Shown: in pieces, positions 1 to 10,641 of the stretch
How the letters are laid out: each line of letters opens with the position of its first letter
Position numbering within the stretch: the first letter of the stretch is position 1
NCBI RefSeq assembly: GCF_028502605.1
Contig: NC_079232.1
Location: 3,162,001-3,226,000, forward strand
Length of the DNA: 64,000 nt
Direction: 5' to 3'
From: Trichoderma breve
Lineage: Eukaryota > Ascomycota > Sordariomycetes > Hypocreales > Hypocreaceae
The notes under the pieces: generated by a model
Seen by the model: the letters and a program-made list of their open reading frames with translations, nothing else
Told to the model about the DNA's origin: nothing
The model's database searches: none
Position numbers and translations under genes: made by a program

Positions 1-507
1 CTTGGTTCCGCCGAACACGGCGGCAATACTTTTATCCCGCTTGCTTTAAAGCCAGGCGACCTCCCTCTTTTACAATCTCTCACGTTAGAAAACTGCTTCG
101 TCTGCCCAGAGTTGATTTCGTTTATACAAAGTCATGCCCAGGTCATCAAATTTCTCGACATAGATGAGTGCTTCTGCTGGTCAGAAGTGCCTTGGGCTCA
201 GTTCTTTGATGAGATATATGAAGCGAAGCCACGGCTTACTGAGTTACTTGCTGGGGGCAATAAGGCGCCATTTCCGTTCGATGAAATGCCTTATTGGGAA
301 GAAGACGACACTGTTCTACTTATGCACCAGAAGTTAGAGGCAGACTCAACACTAAAGATCTTTAGGCAGATGCACCTGGATCCTGATAACGGTATACTCT
401 CTGTGGATCATGACGAAACTGTGGAGCGATTCAACCGTGGTGATGATCAGAGGGCATACAATCGTCTGATGGCACTGGTCAATGAGAATAGGCAAAGTCT
501 GTCCTAA
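1..507 (+). CDS. C-terminal part of an F-box/LRR-like fungal protein (5' truncated by window edge)
   Basis: The reading frame is open from base 1 and ends with TAA at 505-507, giving 168 residues; no start belongs to this piece, so the gene begins outside the window. The protein starts with a leucine-rich stretch (LPLLQSLTLENC) typical of the repeat part of fungal F-box proteins. It ends with an acidic tail containing a DDQRAYNRLMALV segment, which resembles the tail seen in many Pezizomycotina F-box proteins. Such proteins usually recruit substrates to SCF ubiquitin ligases, but the F-box itself would lie upstream and cannot be seen. The family call rests on the tail pattern only. No intron is apparent in this part. 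Confidence 0.6.
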   Translation, partial: LGSAEHGGNTFIPLALKPGDLPLLQSLTLENCFVCPELISFIQSHAQVIKFLDIDECFCWSEVPWAQFFDEIYEAKPRLTELLAGGNKAPFPFDEMPYWEEDDTVLLMHQKLEADSTLKIFRQMHLDPDNGILSVDHDETVERFNRGDDQRAYNRLMALVNENRQSLS

Positions 508-785
508 TATTGTCTGAATAACTATTTTATTATTCATTCATTTTTTAACATTTAAAACGGATTACTCTTTTTGAGCATTTTTTCTTATACTTATGCGGCC
601 CTCTTGGACTGGGTTTTTGCAACACCGTCTCAGACAGCTGCCCGTTGGTCCCGTGCACTTTTAGATACCAACTGTGTTAGCCAACGGGTAGATTTACTCG
701 TCCAGCCTAACAATAACATTCTCTCACTCTGCAACATATTCCCCTTTGTTGCTCTTGACCTCAATTGCCGCAACCGTCAACCACA

Positions 786-1310
786 ATGCTCATGAGCGGG
801 GCTTCGATCGTGAAGCAGGGCATAGTGCGCAACCTACGATCCGCTACGCAACAGCTACAACCATGTGGAGTCGACCTCTCTTTACGCCGCGTCTTGGCCT
901 GGACTTCACCTGCCACAATCGACTTCGATAATTCACATCGACAGGCCGCCAATACCTCGGAGCTGCGTTTTGACAAAGATGCCGAGACTATCAAACTACG
1001 CCAGGGGGTATATCTTGTCGAATTCAACGAGACTGTCTCTGTCCCATTGGATTATATGGGCCAGGTGTTTGTTCGGTCGTCACTGTGGCGGTCCGGCGCT
1101 ACACTTACGGCGGGTGTTGTGGATGCCGGTTACGAGGGCGCTCTTGGTGCATTGCTCGATATAAAGAATCCAGCTGGCATCGTTCTTCACAAAGATGCCA
1201 AGCTAGGGAAGATAGTGATGCATCAGTTGGAAGAGAAGGTTGCAGGTTATTGTGGTATTTATCAATTTTCGGGGAACAGCCTGGGACGCGATGGACCTCG
1301 AAAAAGATGA
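786..1310 (+). CDS. dUTPase / dCTP-deaminase superfamily protein
   Basis: A single-exon gene of 174 aa, starting at the ATG at 786, the first ATG of the frame. It shows the trimeric dUTPase fold signature in order: GVDL (28-31, motif 1), VRSSLWRSG (96-104, motif 2 with the phosphate-contacting Arg-Ser-Ser), GVVDAGYEG (110-118, motif 3 with the catalytic Asp and the Tyr), and a short C-terminal YQFSGNSLGRDG (159-170) that may replace the usual glycine-rich motif 5. Motif 3 resembles the eukaryotic and viral dUTPase form more than dCTP deaminase, because the glutamate used for deamination is replaced by leucine. Family members hydrolyse dUTP to dUMP and pyrophosphate or deaminate dCTP. It differs from the usual fungal housekeeping dUTPase, so it may be an extra, transferred or regulatory copy. 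Activity is inferred only. Confidence 0.72.
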   Translation: MLMSGASIVKQGIVRNLRSATQQLQPCGVDLSLRRVLAWTSPATIDFDNSHRQAANTSELRFDKDAETIKLRQGVYLVEFNETVSVPLDYMGQVFVRSSLWRSGATLTAGVVDAGYEGALGALLDIKNPAGIVLHKDAKLGKIVMHQLEEKVAGYCGIYQFSGNSLGRDGPRKR

Positions 1311-1555
1311 CCATACACTACCTACATGTACCTACAGGTAGTTTCTACCAGGGAGTTCAGAATAAAATAAGAAGAAGATGGCTACTTTCGATAGCTCCTT
1401 GCTACAGATGAGAGATGGTGCCCCAAAACATCCTGCACGACTTCATAAAGGTTAGACCTCCCTAGTAGAACACTCGGCATCCTCTCATTTGATAGCTTCT
1501 TCTTAGCTGTGCGAGCCGTTACTAATATACCTGGCCGAGCTGGCGAGCATGAAAA

Positions 1556-1801
1556 TTTATTAGCAATATGCTGCAGCTCGGCCATGCAGATGGCTTCAGC
1601 GTGCCTCTCAACTTCAACATCGTTTACAGCTAGGGACGACACACCCGGCCCATCGAGCGGCGCAGCCTCGTGCAGCTGCTATGCCCTAAGGATATCGCCC
1701 GGTAGTTAACTCTGAAAGAGGAGATTATTCTGAATGTAACCTCGAAACTAGCGCCCAGCTGGCTTCCTGGTCTTATCCTCGCCAAGGTGCCCTCTCTTTA
1801 G
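1556..1801 (+). pseudogene. Short coding relic with two in-frame stops, family unknown
   Basis: In one frame the translation reads like protein, for example LVQLLCPKDIAR followed by LTLKEEIILNVTSKLAPSWL. It is interrupted by TAG at 1631-1633 and 1703-1705 and ends at TAG 1799-1801. The composition between the stops is far more protein-like than the surrounding DNA. I cannot assign a family. It may be a decayed tail of a larger gene; chance open frames cannot be excluded. Confidence 0.3.
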
Positions 1802-1869
1802 ATGCTGAGATAGGATGGCTTATAGAGCGGAAGTGGCAGTGTGAGCACGCGCGTCAGAAACGTGCATCA

Positions 1870-1912
1870 GATCGGAAGTTAGATCGGAATTTGGATCGGA
1901 ATGGGATCGGAA
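1870..1912. repeat. Four spaced copies of GATCGGAA
   Basis: The octamer GATCGGAA occurs at 1870-1877, 1882-1889, 1894-1901 and 1905-1912, so the starts are 12, 12 and 11 bases apart. This is about one helical turn. It lies about 270 bases upstream of the YCII-like gene in an otherwise empty stretch. It could be a cluster of binding sites or simply a small expanded repeat. Confidence 0.7.
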
Positions 1913-2178
1913 TGTTTCCTAAGCATCCTTTTTCATCGCCTTACATTGCCGGTTAGGCTAATCCCCTGATACTAATGGTAAGTGTGTATAAATTAGTATA
2001 TATAGACATAGTAGGTTCATATCTAATATACGTTTTTCTTAAATATCTCTAAAAGAGAATTATCTATTTTATTGCTTTTTGCTGCCATTTCTACGCCTGC
2101 TATAATTGAAAAATCGACAAGACTCATTTTATAGGTAAATTCATACCGCAGCAATATGTTGAGAGCGCGGAACTAAGA

Positions 2179-2565
2179 ATGATTTGCAGCTTCAGTATGT
2201 CTACATCCACCGAGCTCTTCGAACAGACACGAAACACCGGTCAATTTGTAAAAAGAGCCTATATTATCAGAAGTGAATTCGTCAACCCTAGCCTTTTCGA
2301 CGACGTCATCAAGGAACACCGAGACTACTTGGAAGAACTGGCCGCAAAAGGCAAGCTTTTGGCTGCTGGACCCTTTGTACCTGGCGGGTTGGAGAGTAAA
2401 TATAGTGGAGTGGGCATGATTGTCGTGTATGCCGATTCTGAAGACGATGCTAGGTTCATAGCAGAGGAAGACCCGATGCATCGAAAAGGCGTGCGCAAGT
2501 TCACAATTGATTTCTGGCTTATTAAACATGTTGCTCAGTCTCATCAGGAAATCCTACAGCATTGA
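2179..2565 (+). CDS. YCII-domain protein
   Basis: An intronless gene of 128 aa, or 122 aa if the in-frame ATG at 2197 (MSTSTE) is used. The core residues 25-115 follow the YCII (YciI-like) ferredoxin-like pattern: a first strand RAYIIRSEF, HRDYLEELAAKGKLLAAGPF with the HxxYL and GxxxxxGP elements, then ADSEDDARFIAEEDPMHRKG with the D-P-(x)n-G turn, and a final strand FTIDFWLI. YCII proteins are small dimeric enzymes or binding proteins related in fold to muconolactone isomerase, and often sit in aromatic-degradation loci. Here it lies next to relics of a phenol hydroxylase/maleylacetate reductase and a dead regulator, so it may be the last intact gene of such a locus. The precise reaction is unknown. 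Confidence 0.75.
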   Translation: MICSFSMSTSTELFEQTRNTGQFVKRAYIIRSEFVNPSLFDDVIKEHRDYLEELAAKGKLLAAGPFVPGGLESKYSGVGMIVVYADSEDDARFIAEEDPMHRKGVRKFTIDFWLIKHVAQSHQEILQH

Positions 2566-2658
2566 GGAAGTATGCTTAGTCGGTCATACGCTGCGCCCAT
2601 GGCCACGAGCAGAGTCGGACGTCTTAACGTCGTCGGTAGTCTGACCGAGAATGGGGGG

Positions 2659-3190
2659 TCATTTTACTTCTAGCATATATAGTGGGGATACAAATATGAG
2701 AAAATCAAGGCTCATAGTCTTCACAAAGCCAACAAAGCTACCGCTCCCGATGGAGATGACGGAGTTCGCACCCTGTGCTTTCGCATATTCAAGAGCTTCA
2801 TCGGTAATATACGTAGAGTGTGCAAGCCCGGACGCGGCATACAACTTTGGACAAGCAGCGGGTACTAAATGCCATGTTCCTGCAAGATGCTTTAATGGAA
2901 CTGTATCCTGTGCTATCACACCATTGGGGAGGTCATATTCATACTTGACTAGTACACATAATTTGTGGTGCGTATTATCGACTGCGTGCTCATGAACGCA
3001 GTGCGACCATCGAATTGTATGTTTTAGAGCGAAAGGATCAAGATTCTCTTAAAGGATGCGCTCGATGTGGCCTTGGTGAATGGTGACCTCGAACGGGAAG
3101 CGGTTCATAATGCTCTTTTTGGAACGGTACCAAGCTCACTAGGTAGCTTCGTCCCCGATGTTGACGTACCACTCGTTCTTTCATAAGTAG
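2659..3190 (-). pseudogene. Chimeric relic: phenol 2-monooxygenase fragment joined to maleylacetate reductase fragment
   Basis: Read on the minus strand from about 3190 downward, the frame gives FPFEVTIHQGHIERIL, then TAA, then ENLDPF and VLVKYEYDLPNG. This matches the FAD-domain HQGRIERIL...DL segment of fungal phenol 2-monooxygenase. Further stops (TAG TGA) lie upstream around 3143-3150. At about 2870 the same frame, without a stop, turns into CPKLYAASGLAHSTYITDEAL and GANSVISIGSGS, which resembles the N-terminal NAD-binding part of maleylacetate reductase (iron-containing alcohol dehydrogenase family), where GGGS has become GSGS. Frame and similarity are lost after about 2720. Two neighbouring aromatic-degradation genes appear to have been fused by a deletion and then decayed. 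It is not expected to encode a working enzyme. Confidence 0.6.
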
Positions 3191-3596
3191 CTTTTACCCC
3201 GGAAGTGCCAACCTTGCATCCCATTCGCGTCTCCTGCTTCCGGCTACAAATTCCGGGATTTCCGGCTTCGGCCCGGACCTTTAATATCTGTGGTCGAAAG
3301 ATGGATCACAGCCAGGGGCGTCGCCACCCGATCTCCTAGCACCCTGGTCATAGGTGAATGATACCTTAGGTAGCTTCCTGGATGCGGGGAAGTTCCAGTG
3401 CCTGTATTTCTTAATAATGCTTACAACTTATTATTCATTTCCACGGTTCCAAAATGTAGGCAGAGGCTCTTGGCATTTCAAAAGTTCCATCTTCCGGTCC
3501 CTGCCTTTGGCCTGAATGTTTCAAGCAATTGAAAGAATGTCATCCACATCTACTATTTGTCTCATAAGCACATACAACTAGCCCGCGTTATCAGGC

Positions 3597-5015
3597 ATGG
3601 AAGAATCAACACAGCGTCCGTCGCAGCCGTTGCAAAGCCGCCGTAACCTACCACGCGTATCTCATGCGTGCCCAGCGATGTCGTGCTAAAAAGGCAAAAT
3701 GTGATCAGCAACAGCCGTGCGCCAATTGCGTTAAGCACTTCCATCAGTGCACGTATGGACTTCGAAGACGGACTGACCGGAACAGGGACAGCAGCCTCCT
3801 GAGTCCAGGCCATAGGAATACAGAAAATGGGTCATATCCTTCCCCATCCTTACTATTAACCCGAGTTGATGAAAGTGACTACCGGAGGCGGGGTGAGACT
3901 GGAGAACACACTCACGGCTCAGACCCCACAGGTATGTTCGGCCATGCTCCCGTTTCCCGAGCAATAGGAACGAAGGTTACTAACATCTAGTCCAAGGCTT
4001 TGCGCCACAGTCTCTACCTGTCACCAACACGGATGTAGTAGGCGATTTCAACCAGCACACGCATGGCATTGAATTCTATAGCACCTCATCCAACTTTGTG
4101 CTCCTCAACCAGTTCTTTGCATATGCCCAGCGAAACCTCCCTCCCGTACATGCAAACTCTATACAGCGCAAAGAATCGTTAAATCTATCCCCTACTAATG
4201 GTGGGACTAGCCAACCAGCGTCCTTTCGGGACCAAAACAGCCCAGTGGCATCTGCTGGGATTGTTCTAACGCCTAGTCTAACAGATCGGTCTCCCGTTTC
4301 CATTGTCAACGTCCACTCCAACGAAGAAGCATTAGAGCCACCGTTGAGACCAAAATAACACTTCTATGCAACGGAGAACGAACAGAATGTGTCTAGGAGC
4401 CCCTCTCTTTCTACGAGTCGGACAGGAGATGGCAATCATTTAGAAGGAATGCAGAATCTTGTTCACACGTTAGCTCCTCAACCCACTCCAAATGGAGAGC
4501 AATCGATTCATCCTTGTTCTTCTGAACATCTTGCCGCAAAAGAACGGACCTCACCTGAAATTCCACTTCAATTGGGTAAGAAGAGGCTAGAGCGAGAGTA
4601 CGTCCGTATGTTCATGAGTAACTTACATCATATCCACCCCGTGCTCGATCCCATTGCGTTTACAGCACGATGCCAGGACGTAATATGGGTTTTATATACA
4701 CCACCGGAAAGGACCAAGGATCTTCGGCATTTCTTTGCCCTGTGCAATATTGTGGTAGCGGTTGGGGCACTTATTGCGGACCCCAGTATAACTCAGAACT
4801 TCGAGGAAGAAATTAGCCTGTGCATGAAACAACCAACTCAACATCCAAACACCAACGTCCTTCCACTAGGCGGGCACTTTCGAAAGAATATTCCCGAAAG
4901 TCCAGAGCTTTACTCGGAGATGTTTTCGAGGCTTGTTCGTTAGAAAGTGCCCAAACGCTTCTCCTCATAGTGAGCTACCTTGTAATCATTTATTTGCATA
5001 ACACGTTATGCTAAT
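3597..5015 (+). pseudogene. Broken Zn2Cys6 transcription factor
   Basis: An ATG at 3597 opens a frame ending ...LPRVSHAC. The zinc cluster then continues in the next frame as QRCRAKKAKCD...PCANC...C, so one extra C in the CCC run at 3671-3673 splits the domain between its first and second cysteines. A normal-looking intron follows (about 3931-3991, branch CTAAC, acceptor CTAG). The frame is next cut by TAA at 4356-4358, within a segment that resumes in the same frame as HFYATENEQN. Later, REYVRMFMSNLHHIHPVLDP belongs to the fungal-specific TF middle region. Near 4905-4945 the frame shifts again, since RALLGDVFEACSLESAQTLLLI continues in another phase, and coding similarity fades by about 5015. 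Three separate lesions make assembly error an unlikely sole cause. It may once have controlled the decayed aromatic locus beside it. Confidence 0.75.
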
Positions 5016-5627
5016 CTCAAAATGGTATGAAGGCATCCGAACGGGATATTACTTTTGACCGCTGCCTGACGCATCATTGTCATCTCGGACGAGTAGATAG
5101 AAAGTGGTGATTGGCTGTTTTCCTCTATGGCTGCAAGAGTGCCTTAGTGGTGCAACGCTGACAGGGGTGGCAAGCCACAATTTAATTAGGAATGCATCCT
5201 TCTCAAACCGTTTCGCAACACACCTTTTTACCTTATACTGTCATTGCAAACGACGGGAAGAAGATAAAAAGAAACCGAAAAAAAATTAAAAAACATACAA
5301 CAGCCGGTGTTCGCTGATGGTCACCCACTCAACTACTAATCTGCCGGTTAGAGGCTTATCTATGGGGGAGCAGACGGGACCCCGAGTTCTCCTCTACCTA
5401 TGGTCGTATGTACCAGTAAATCAGTAGCGCAAGCTTATAAGCATGATGCATTGTCTTGAGTAGACATCAACAACCATGTAGACGACGAATGTCAATTGCA
5501 TGTATCAGTATCATCTCCCCTGCACTACTTGCCTATCTCTAAATATATAAATAGTACATGTAGCGTTCAGCTTTGTAGAAGACGTCCTTTTCTTCTCAAG
5601 AGATCAGTAGTCGTGATTGTAATATTA
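5016..5627. other. Intergenic, no gene seen
   Basis: The truncated regulator ends to the left and the acyltransferase gene ends to the right. I see no open frame with protein-like composition, RNA gene or repeat. An A-rich run lies around 5262-5300. Confidence 0.5.
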
Positions 5628-6824
5628 CTACTTGGAGAAGACCTTTTTGAAGATCTCAAACGTTGCCTGATCCCTCACAGGATCGTCAATTATACGCATT
5701 GTCGAATAAGACCAGTACGGCACAAGGCATACCAGCCATACTAGCACCCAAAGATATCCTAAGGCTCGCTCGATGCGTCGAGGGAGCTGTATGGGGCTGA
5801 AACTATACAGCTTGTAGACTGCATCTTCCAACATGATGCCAAGTGCCTGACTGCTGAAGAAGATCAATTGTCCAGTTTCGGATCTCTCAGCCTGGTGGTG
5901 TAGCAATGCGGATAAAATGAATGCTAAAACGAGCCTCGAGTAACGGGAGACCAGGCTACCACGGGGGAGAACCGAGTCAATAATCCAGTCAGCCGGTCCA
6001 CTGAGCGCCTTGCGCAGACCTTGGTGATAATAATTGCTGGGTAAACTCGATCAGCGGCCACTAATACGACTGGAAGGAGCTAAGACGTACCTCCAGAATC
6101 TTCTCACGGAATAAGCCTGACTCGGCCAGCCCTGCCAGATATGAGGCCAGTTCTGTGGCTGGTCACCACAGAGGACGGCAACAGTTGCTAGAAGGCTGTG
6201 AACTCCGATTACGCCAAGAGCTGCGTTCATAAGGAAGACGATGGTAGTTATCACCCGAAACCCGACGTCTTCTGAGGTTGAAGCAAGCAGATACGAGATA
6301 GTTTGCTTCTCTCTCGCAATCATATTTGGGTCTGGCGGGGGACCCGCGGCACAGAGATCTATGACGAGATAGCAGACGGCTAGAACGCTCAGTCTCTTGA
6401 AAAGGAAACGCGCGCGCCCGGTTATGGAGGCATCTTCCGTCGAAGCTGGGACCTTAATCTGCCACTTGGTTCCGACGCGCCGCCAGTTGAATGGTAATGT
6501 AGCTGCCCGAAATGCCTGGAAGATTGAGTTTCCAGGGTTGGCCAACTGAAGGCCGGGGTCTTGAGGGCTGACGTTTGACACAATCAGGATCTCAAAGGCG
6601 TTCAAGAACGTAGTCCAGGTTGCGCCCAAGGCGAGAGATATAAAGGCGCGATTTGGGAAGTATTCTAGGAGGCTGAGCTGGAAGTTGTAGGTCACGGCCG
6701 CGAGCAGAGCGATAGCTGCGGCGCGGTAGAGGGAACGCGGCGGTAGATAGAAAAGGGAGGCTTCAAAGATGGCAACCGCAAAGAGCAGAAGATGTAGGGG
6801 CCGTGGGTAAGTGTATTTGTCCAT
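5628..6824 (-). CDS. Membrane-bound O-acyltransferase, wax-synthase-like
   Basis: Two exons, complement of 6091-6824 and 5628-6036, joined across a 54-nt intron (donor GTACGT, acceptor CCCAG), give 380 aa. The splice restores RRFWSNYYHQGLRK, the FWxxxxHQxxR element of the wax-synthase-type MBOAT domain. The chain has about eight hydrophobic segments, a hydrophilic loop around residues 90-130, and a second conserved histidine pair (ALLHHQ) that probably holds the catalytic His. Relatives acylate small alcohols at the ER, and several act as acetyltransferases in fungal terpenoid pathways. No terpene cyclase, P450 or polyketide synthase is nearby, so this looks like an orphan copy. The start at 6824 begins a short lumenal tail before the first membrane segment. 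Substrate cannot be told. Confidence 0.78.
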
Positions 6825-8837
6825 TTTTAACGGTCACAAAGTGCGCCTTGGGAGATTTTGCGTAGCGAAAGTACAGGTTCACTTTCATTCTGGTCGTGGA
6901 TTGAATCACTGAAGTCGGAGTCGATTGATGAAAACTTCAGCCCCTGACATAGTCCTTAGTGCTTACACTACGGGGATGCGGGATCGTGCAACTCCAGATT
7001 TAGTCTTGAAGGTCAAAAATTGAACGACACCCAACTCAACAAGAAAGCTTGACGAAACCTTCAATTCTCTACTACCGATGGTCGCATGTGCTCGACTTAG
7101 TGGCTAAAGTCTTGTATATTCGGAGATGCGCTTGAGCGTGGACACTGCTTTTTTTTGCATATTGACCGCGCCACTCTCTCACATAGTGACAAACCATCAA
7201 CCTTTATCAAGTGCGCAAAGCAATTTCATTTTGATCACAGGTCATTAAGCCATGCGAGACTGGCTGTGTAACATTGTTGGATACAGATACATGTATGCAA
7301 TTATGCATGTATACATGTATCTTGATACAGCTGCTCACGCACATTCTAAACGTCAATTCCGCTACAGAATCTTGTTGGCTACGATGTACAAATAGTTAGA
7401 AAATCACTATGTCTATATAATTTAAATTTGTTTAGTAAAGGTAACCAAGTTGTGGTCATATGTTGTGAATCTCCATCTTTGATGGGTGCCTTACTACAAT
7501 GGCTCGGGCAGGCAATAAGTCGAGAACACCACGGAGCTCTACGTCATTGATATAAAGGATTAATGCGTCACACAAAGCTGAAAAAGAATACGTAGCAGAG
7601 GCATCCAGGCCTGTTCTAGAACGGTCGTGGCAAATACATCCATGGATGGTAAGATGGCGGCCATCCTGTCGGGCGGCTATACATACCTCCCGGACATTTA
7701 GCTAATTTTCAGACAACACCCAAACACAACAGCCGCGCAAAGCAACTCACCAGCATTGCTTACATATCAAGATATTTAGTAGATAATGAATAGTGAAGTA
7801 AATAAAAAAAAAACAAGTTCAATAAGTAATACTTAGTAGCTTTATGTCGATGAGCATCTAGTCTATGATTAATATAATACCTGCTCTACAGTTACTGGAA
7901 TCCCATTGCCAACATTGAACACATATGACTGCATGCTGCTTCAACATTGAAGCTGAAGAAACAAAACCAGGTTGTCTTGCAGAATTGGGGGCTTGTTTTT
8001 TTTTTTCTCCAATGAAACGTCTTGTTTCTGGCACGTTTTCGAATAATCCTGGTATTTCAACTCAGCAGTCAACTCATCAGGCTCCCGGGGTCTGTTATCA
8101 AAAGCCTGCTTGATGCCCCGTTTAGCGTGAGGTTTACGGTAAGGCGACAGTAAGCATGTACTTATTGGTGAAGTCCTAATGCCCACCATTGGGCAGCACT
8201 CACTTGCAACCAATAAGTATCTCCAACCTGCCTTACAAAATGGCTGCATCAGGCTGCGGGTAGGGATATGCCACTACCCTACCCAAGCAAGTTGATGTTC
8301 AGGAACCTGAAACCACTGATCAACTGATAAATATCTGAGTCTAGATGTCTCTGGATGATGATTCTAGCTTCATGATTGGCCCATCATACGATGCCGGAAT
8401 GGTAGATGGATGCCGCCCTTGGTAATGATGTGAACAATGCAAGCTGAAAACTGAAGCTGAAAGCTGAACGTGATAAGAGCATTGCTTAGAAAATGTGATC
8501 AAAATCGACACCTTAATGGACAATTCTCTGTGTAAAGCGGTCCGATTTTCATCTGGCCCGTGCATGAGAGGCTGAGAGTAACATCAACTGGCTCATGTTC
8601 CTTCCTCTATGCTATTACCGAACCAATTATGTTGAGGTGAGTTTTCGCACGAAAGTGATACATTAGATAGATACTGTTGAGTGATAGAGGCTATGGCGGC
8701 TTTTGTTAGCTGTAAAAGGGGAACATGGTTGAATAGGCCCAAAGATAGAAGACTTTGATGTCAAGGGACAAAACTATTAAAGCCAGCGCCTGGCCGCGAA
8801 GAAACGAACTTCTGATACATATCTTTCCATAGTTGAC
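6825..8837. other. 2 kb intergenic region
   Basis: Shared upstream region of the divergently placed acyltransferase and Dal5-type carrier. It is AT-rich in 7140-7900. An inverted repeat pairs GATACATGTAT at 7286-7296 with ATACATGTATC at 7311-7321 (14-base loop). No gene, RNA or transposon end was recognised. Confidence 0.5.
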
Positions 8838-10641
8838 ATGAATTTTACTCTTTCACAATCCAGCATCATGACACAGCCAGTGGCCACCAAGGAAATGATC
8901 AGCGATGAGAAGACGAGCAGCAGTAGCAGGTCGACAGAGGTTATCGATGCAACCAACGTTGATGAGGCTCAAGATATTGTCTTGAATACCGTTAATGCCG
9001 AATATACAGAAGCTGATTATAAGCGCGTTGTCCGAAAGATTGACCGTATTCTGCTGCCATTCATGTGGCTTTGTGCCGGCATTCAACAGGCCGACAAGGC
9101 ATCTATCTCCTCGCAGGCAACCTTTGGCCTCCCACAGGACACTCACCTCGTTGGTCAACAATTTTCGTGTAAGCATTTCCCACAACAGGTTCTACCGTGG
9201 GATAGCATATGATGCCTCGGAGTATACAGAAGCTGACAATTGAGCTTGCAGGGCTGACCACCGCGTTCTACATTTCCTATCTCATCGGCGAAGCTCCCTC
9301 AAACTATCTCATGCAACGCTTTGGTGTAAACAAGCCATTGTTCATCTCTTTGTTCCTATGGGGTGTTGTCGTTCTTTGCATTGCCTTTGCCCAGAACTTT
9401 ACCCAGCTTGTGGCATTACGTTCCCTGCAGGGTTTACTTGAGTGCTCTATGGCTCCTGCTTTAGTCCTCCTCACGGCGTCTTTCTACGTCAGTCGGGAGC
9501 ATCCCATGAAATCCGTTATCTGGAGCACTTCAAATAGCGGTTTGGATATCATAACGCAACTCGTCATGTACGGCATTGGCAGTACTGCTCAGAAACACAC
9601 AAGCAGCTTTGGTCCATGGCGATGGATTAGTGTTTTCCTAGGGTCATGGACAATAGTCATGTCTTTCTTTTCGCTGCTGTTTCTAGGAACGCTCAGTGAA
9701 GTCCGATGGCTATCGAAGGAGGAGAAGCGCATTGCAGCAGCTAGAGTCGCCAGCAGCCAGATTGGGTCTGACAGAGGTCAGAAGTATGAATGGCACTGGG
9801 ACCAGGTCGTGGATGCGTTCCGGGATCCGCAAACCTACTTCTTCTTCTTTGCATATATTGCCAATTCTCTTCCTAATAGCGGCACAGCAGCATTTGGCAA
9901 CCTTGTCTTTGTCTCATTTGGCTTTACCAACTTGGAGACTATAGTCAAGTGCATCATCCCACTCGACCTCGTGACCATAGCCTGGTTGCTGGTCGTTGGA
10001 ATCTTGACATTAAAGTGGCCCCATACCAGATGTAAGAATGCAGCATCTTGGTTAACTCTTATTGTTTGTGCTAACTGTAAGCGCTTTAGTTCTTCTCATG
10101 ATCATCTCAACTATTCCGGGCTTTGTTGGTCTGTTAGCTCTGGGCTTATTACCAACGGAAGGTAAACGTATGCTCTGGATTCGATGGGGTCTTTACCTTA
10201 TGACCGCTACTACTCGCCTAACTGGATTGATGATGTGGACACTGTTCCCGTCTAATGTAGCTGGGCGAACGAAAAAGTCTGTTATCGGCACTGTCATGTT
10301 TATTGCGTACTGTGTGGGAGGTGCTGTTGGTCCCCAGACTTTCCGAGCTGAGTGGGCGCCCAGATATATTCCTGCAATCATTTTATGCGGAATTATGTAT
10401 GGAGTGGTTATTGCTCTATTCATCGCATGGCGATTTTACTGTGAGTTTCCTGGATGGGATGTACCCTTACCACCATATTTTCAGGCTGACAAGGCAATAA
10501 GACATCATGGAAAACAAGCGAAGGGCTAAGACTATTAAAGAGATGGGAATGACGCCGGAACAATCAGCACATCAAGGGAAAATCAATGGCGAGTCTGATA
10601 TGACGGATCGGCAAAATATTCATTTCAAATATAGTATGTAA
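8838..10641 (+). CDS. MFS carrier, anion:cation symporter (Dal5/allantoate permease) family
   Basis: Four exons (8838-9168, 9252-10031, 10090-10440, 10502-10641) give 533 aa. The first splice restores GQQFSWLTTAFYISYLIGE, the standard first loop and TM2 of this family. The third intron uses acceptor AATAAG at 10501, preceded by branch GCTGAC; this puts the C-terminal exon (ENKRRAKTIKEMGMTPEQ) in frame and avoids the stop that follows the nearer TTTCAG. A hydrophilic N-tail (1-70) is followed by DRILLPFMWLCAGIQQADKASI, TM1 with the family's hallmark, and twelve membrane segments in total. Relatives import allantoate, ureidosuccinate, nicotinate, biotin or pantothenate with protons at the plasma membrane. 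The neighbours do not reveal the substrate. Confidence 0.9.

Noticed and set aside
1870..1889. Resemblance of AGATCGGAAG to a sequencing-adapter start
   Set aside because: The bases after it do not continue as the adapter, and the octamer recurs with changing flanks, so contamination is not supported.
10062..10529. C-terminal reading of the Dal5-type carrier ending at 10529
   Set aside because: The intron at 10441-10501 gives the family's usual charged tail ending at 10641, while the unspliced reading has a proline-rich end not seen in this family.
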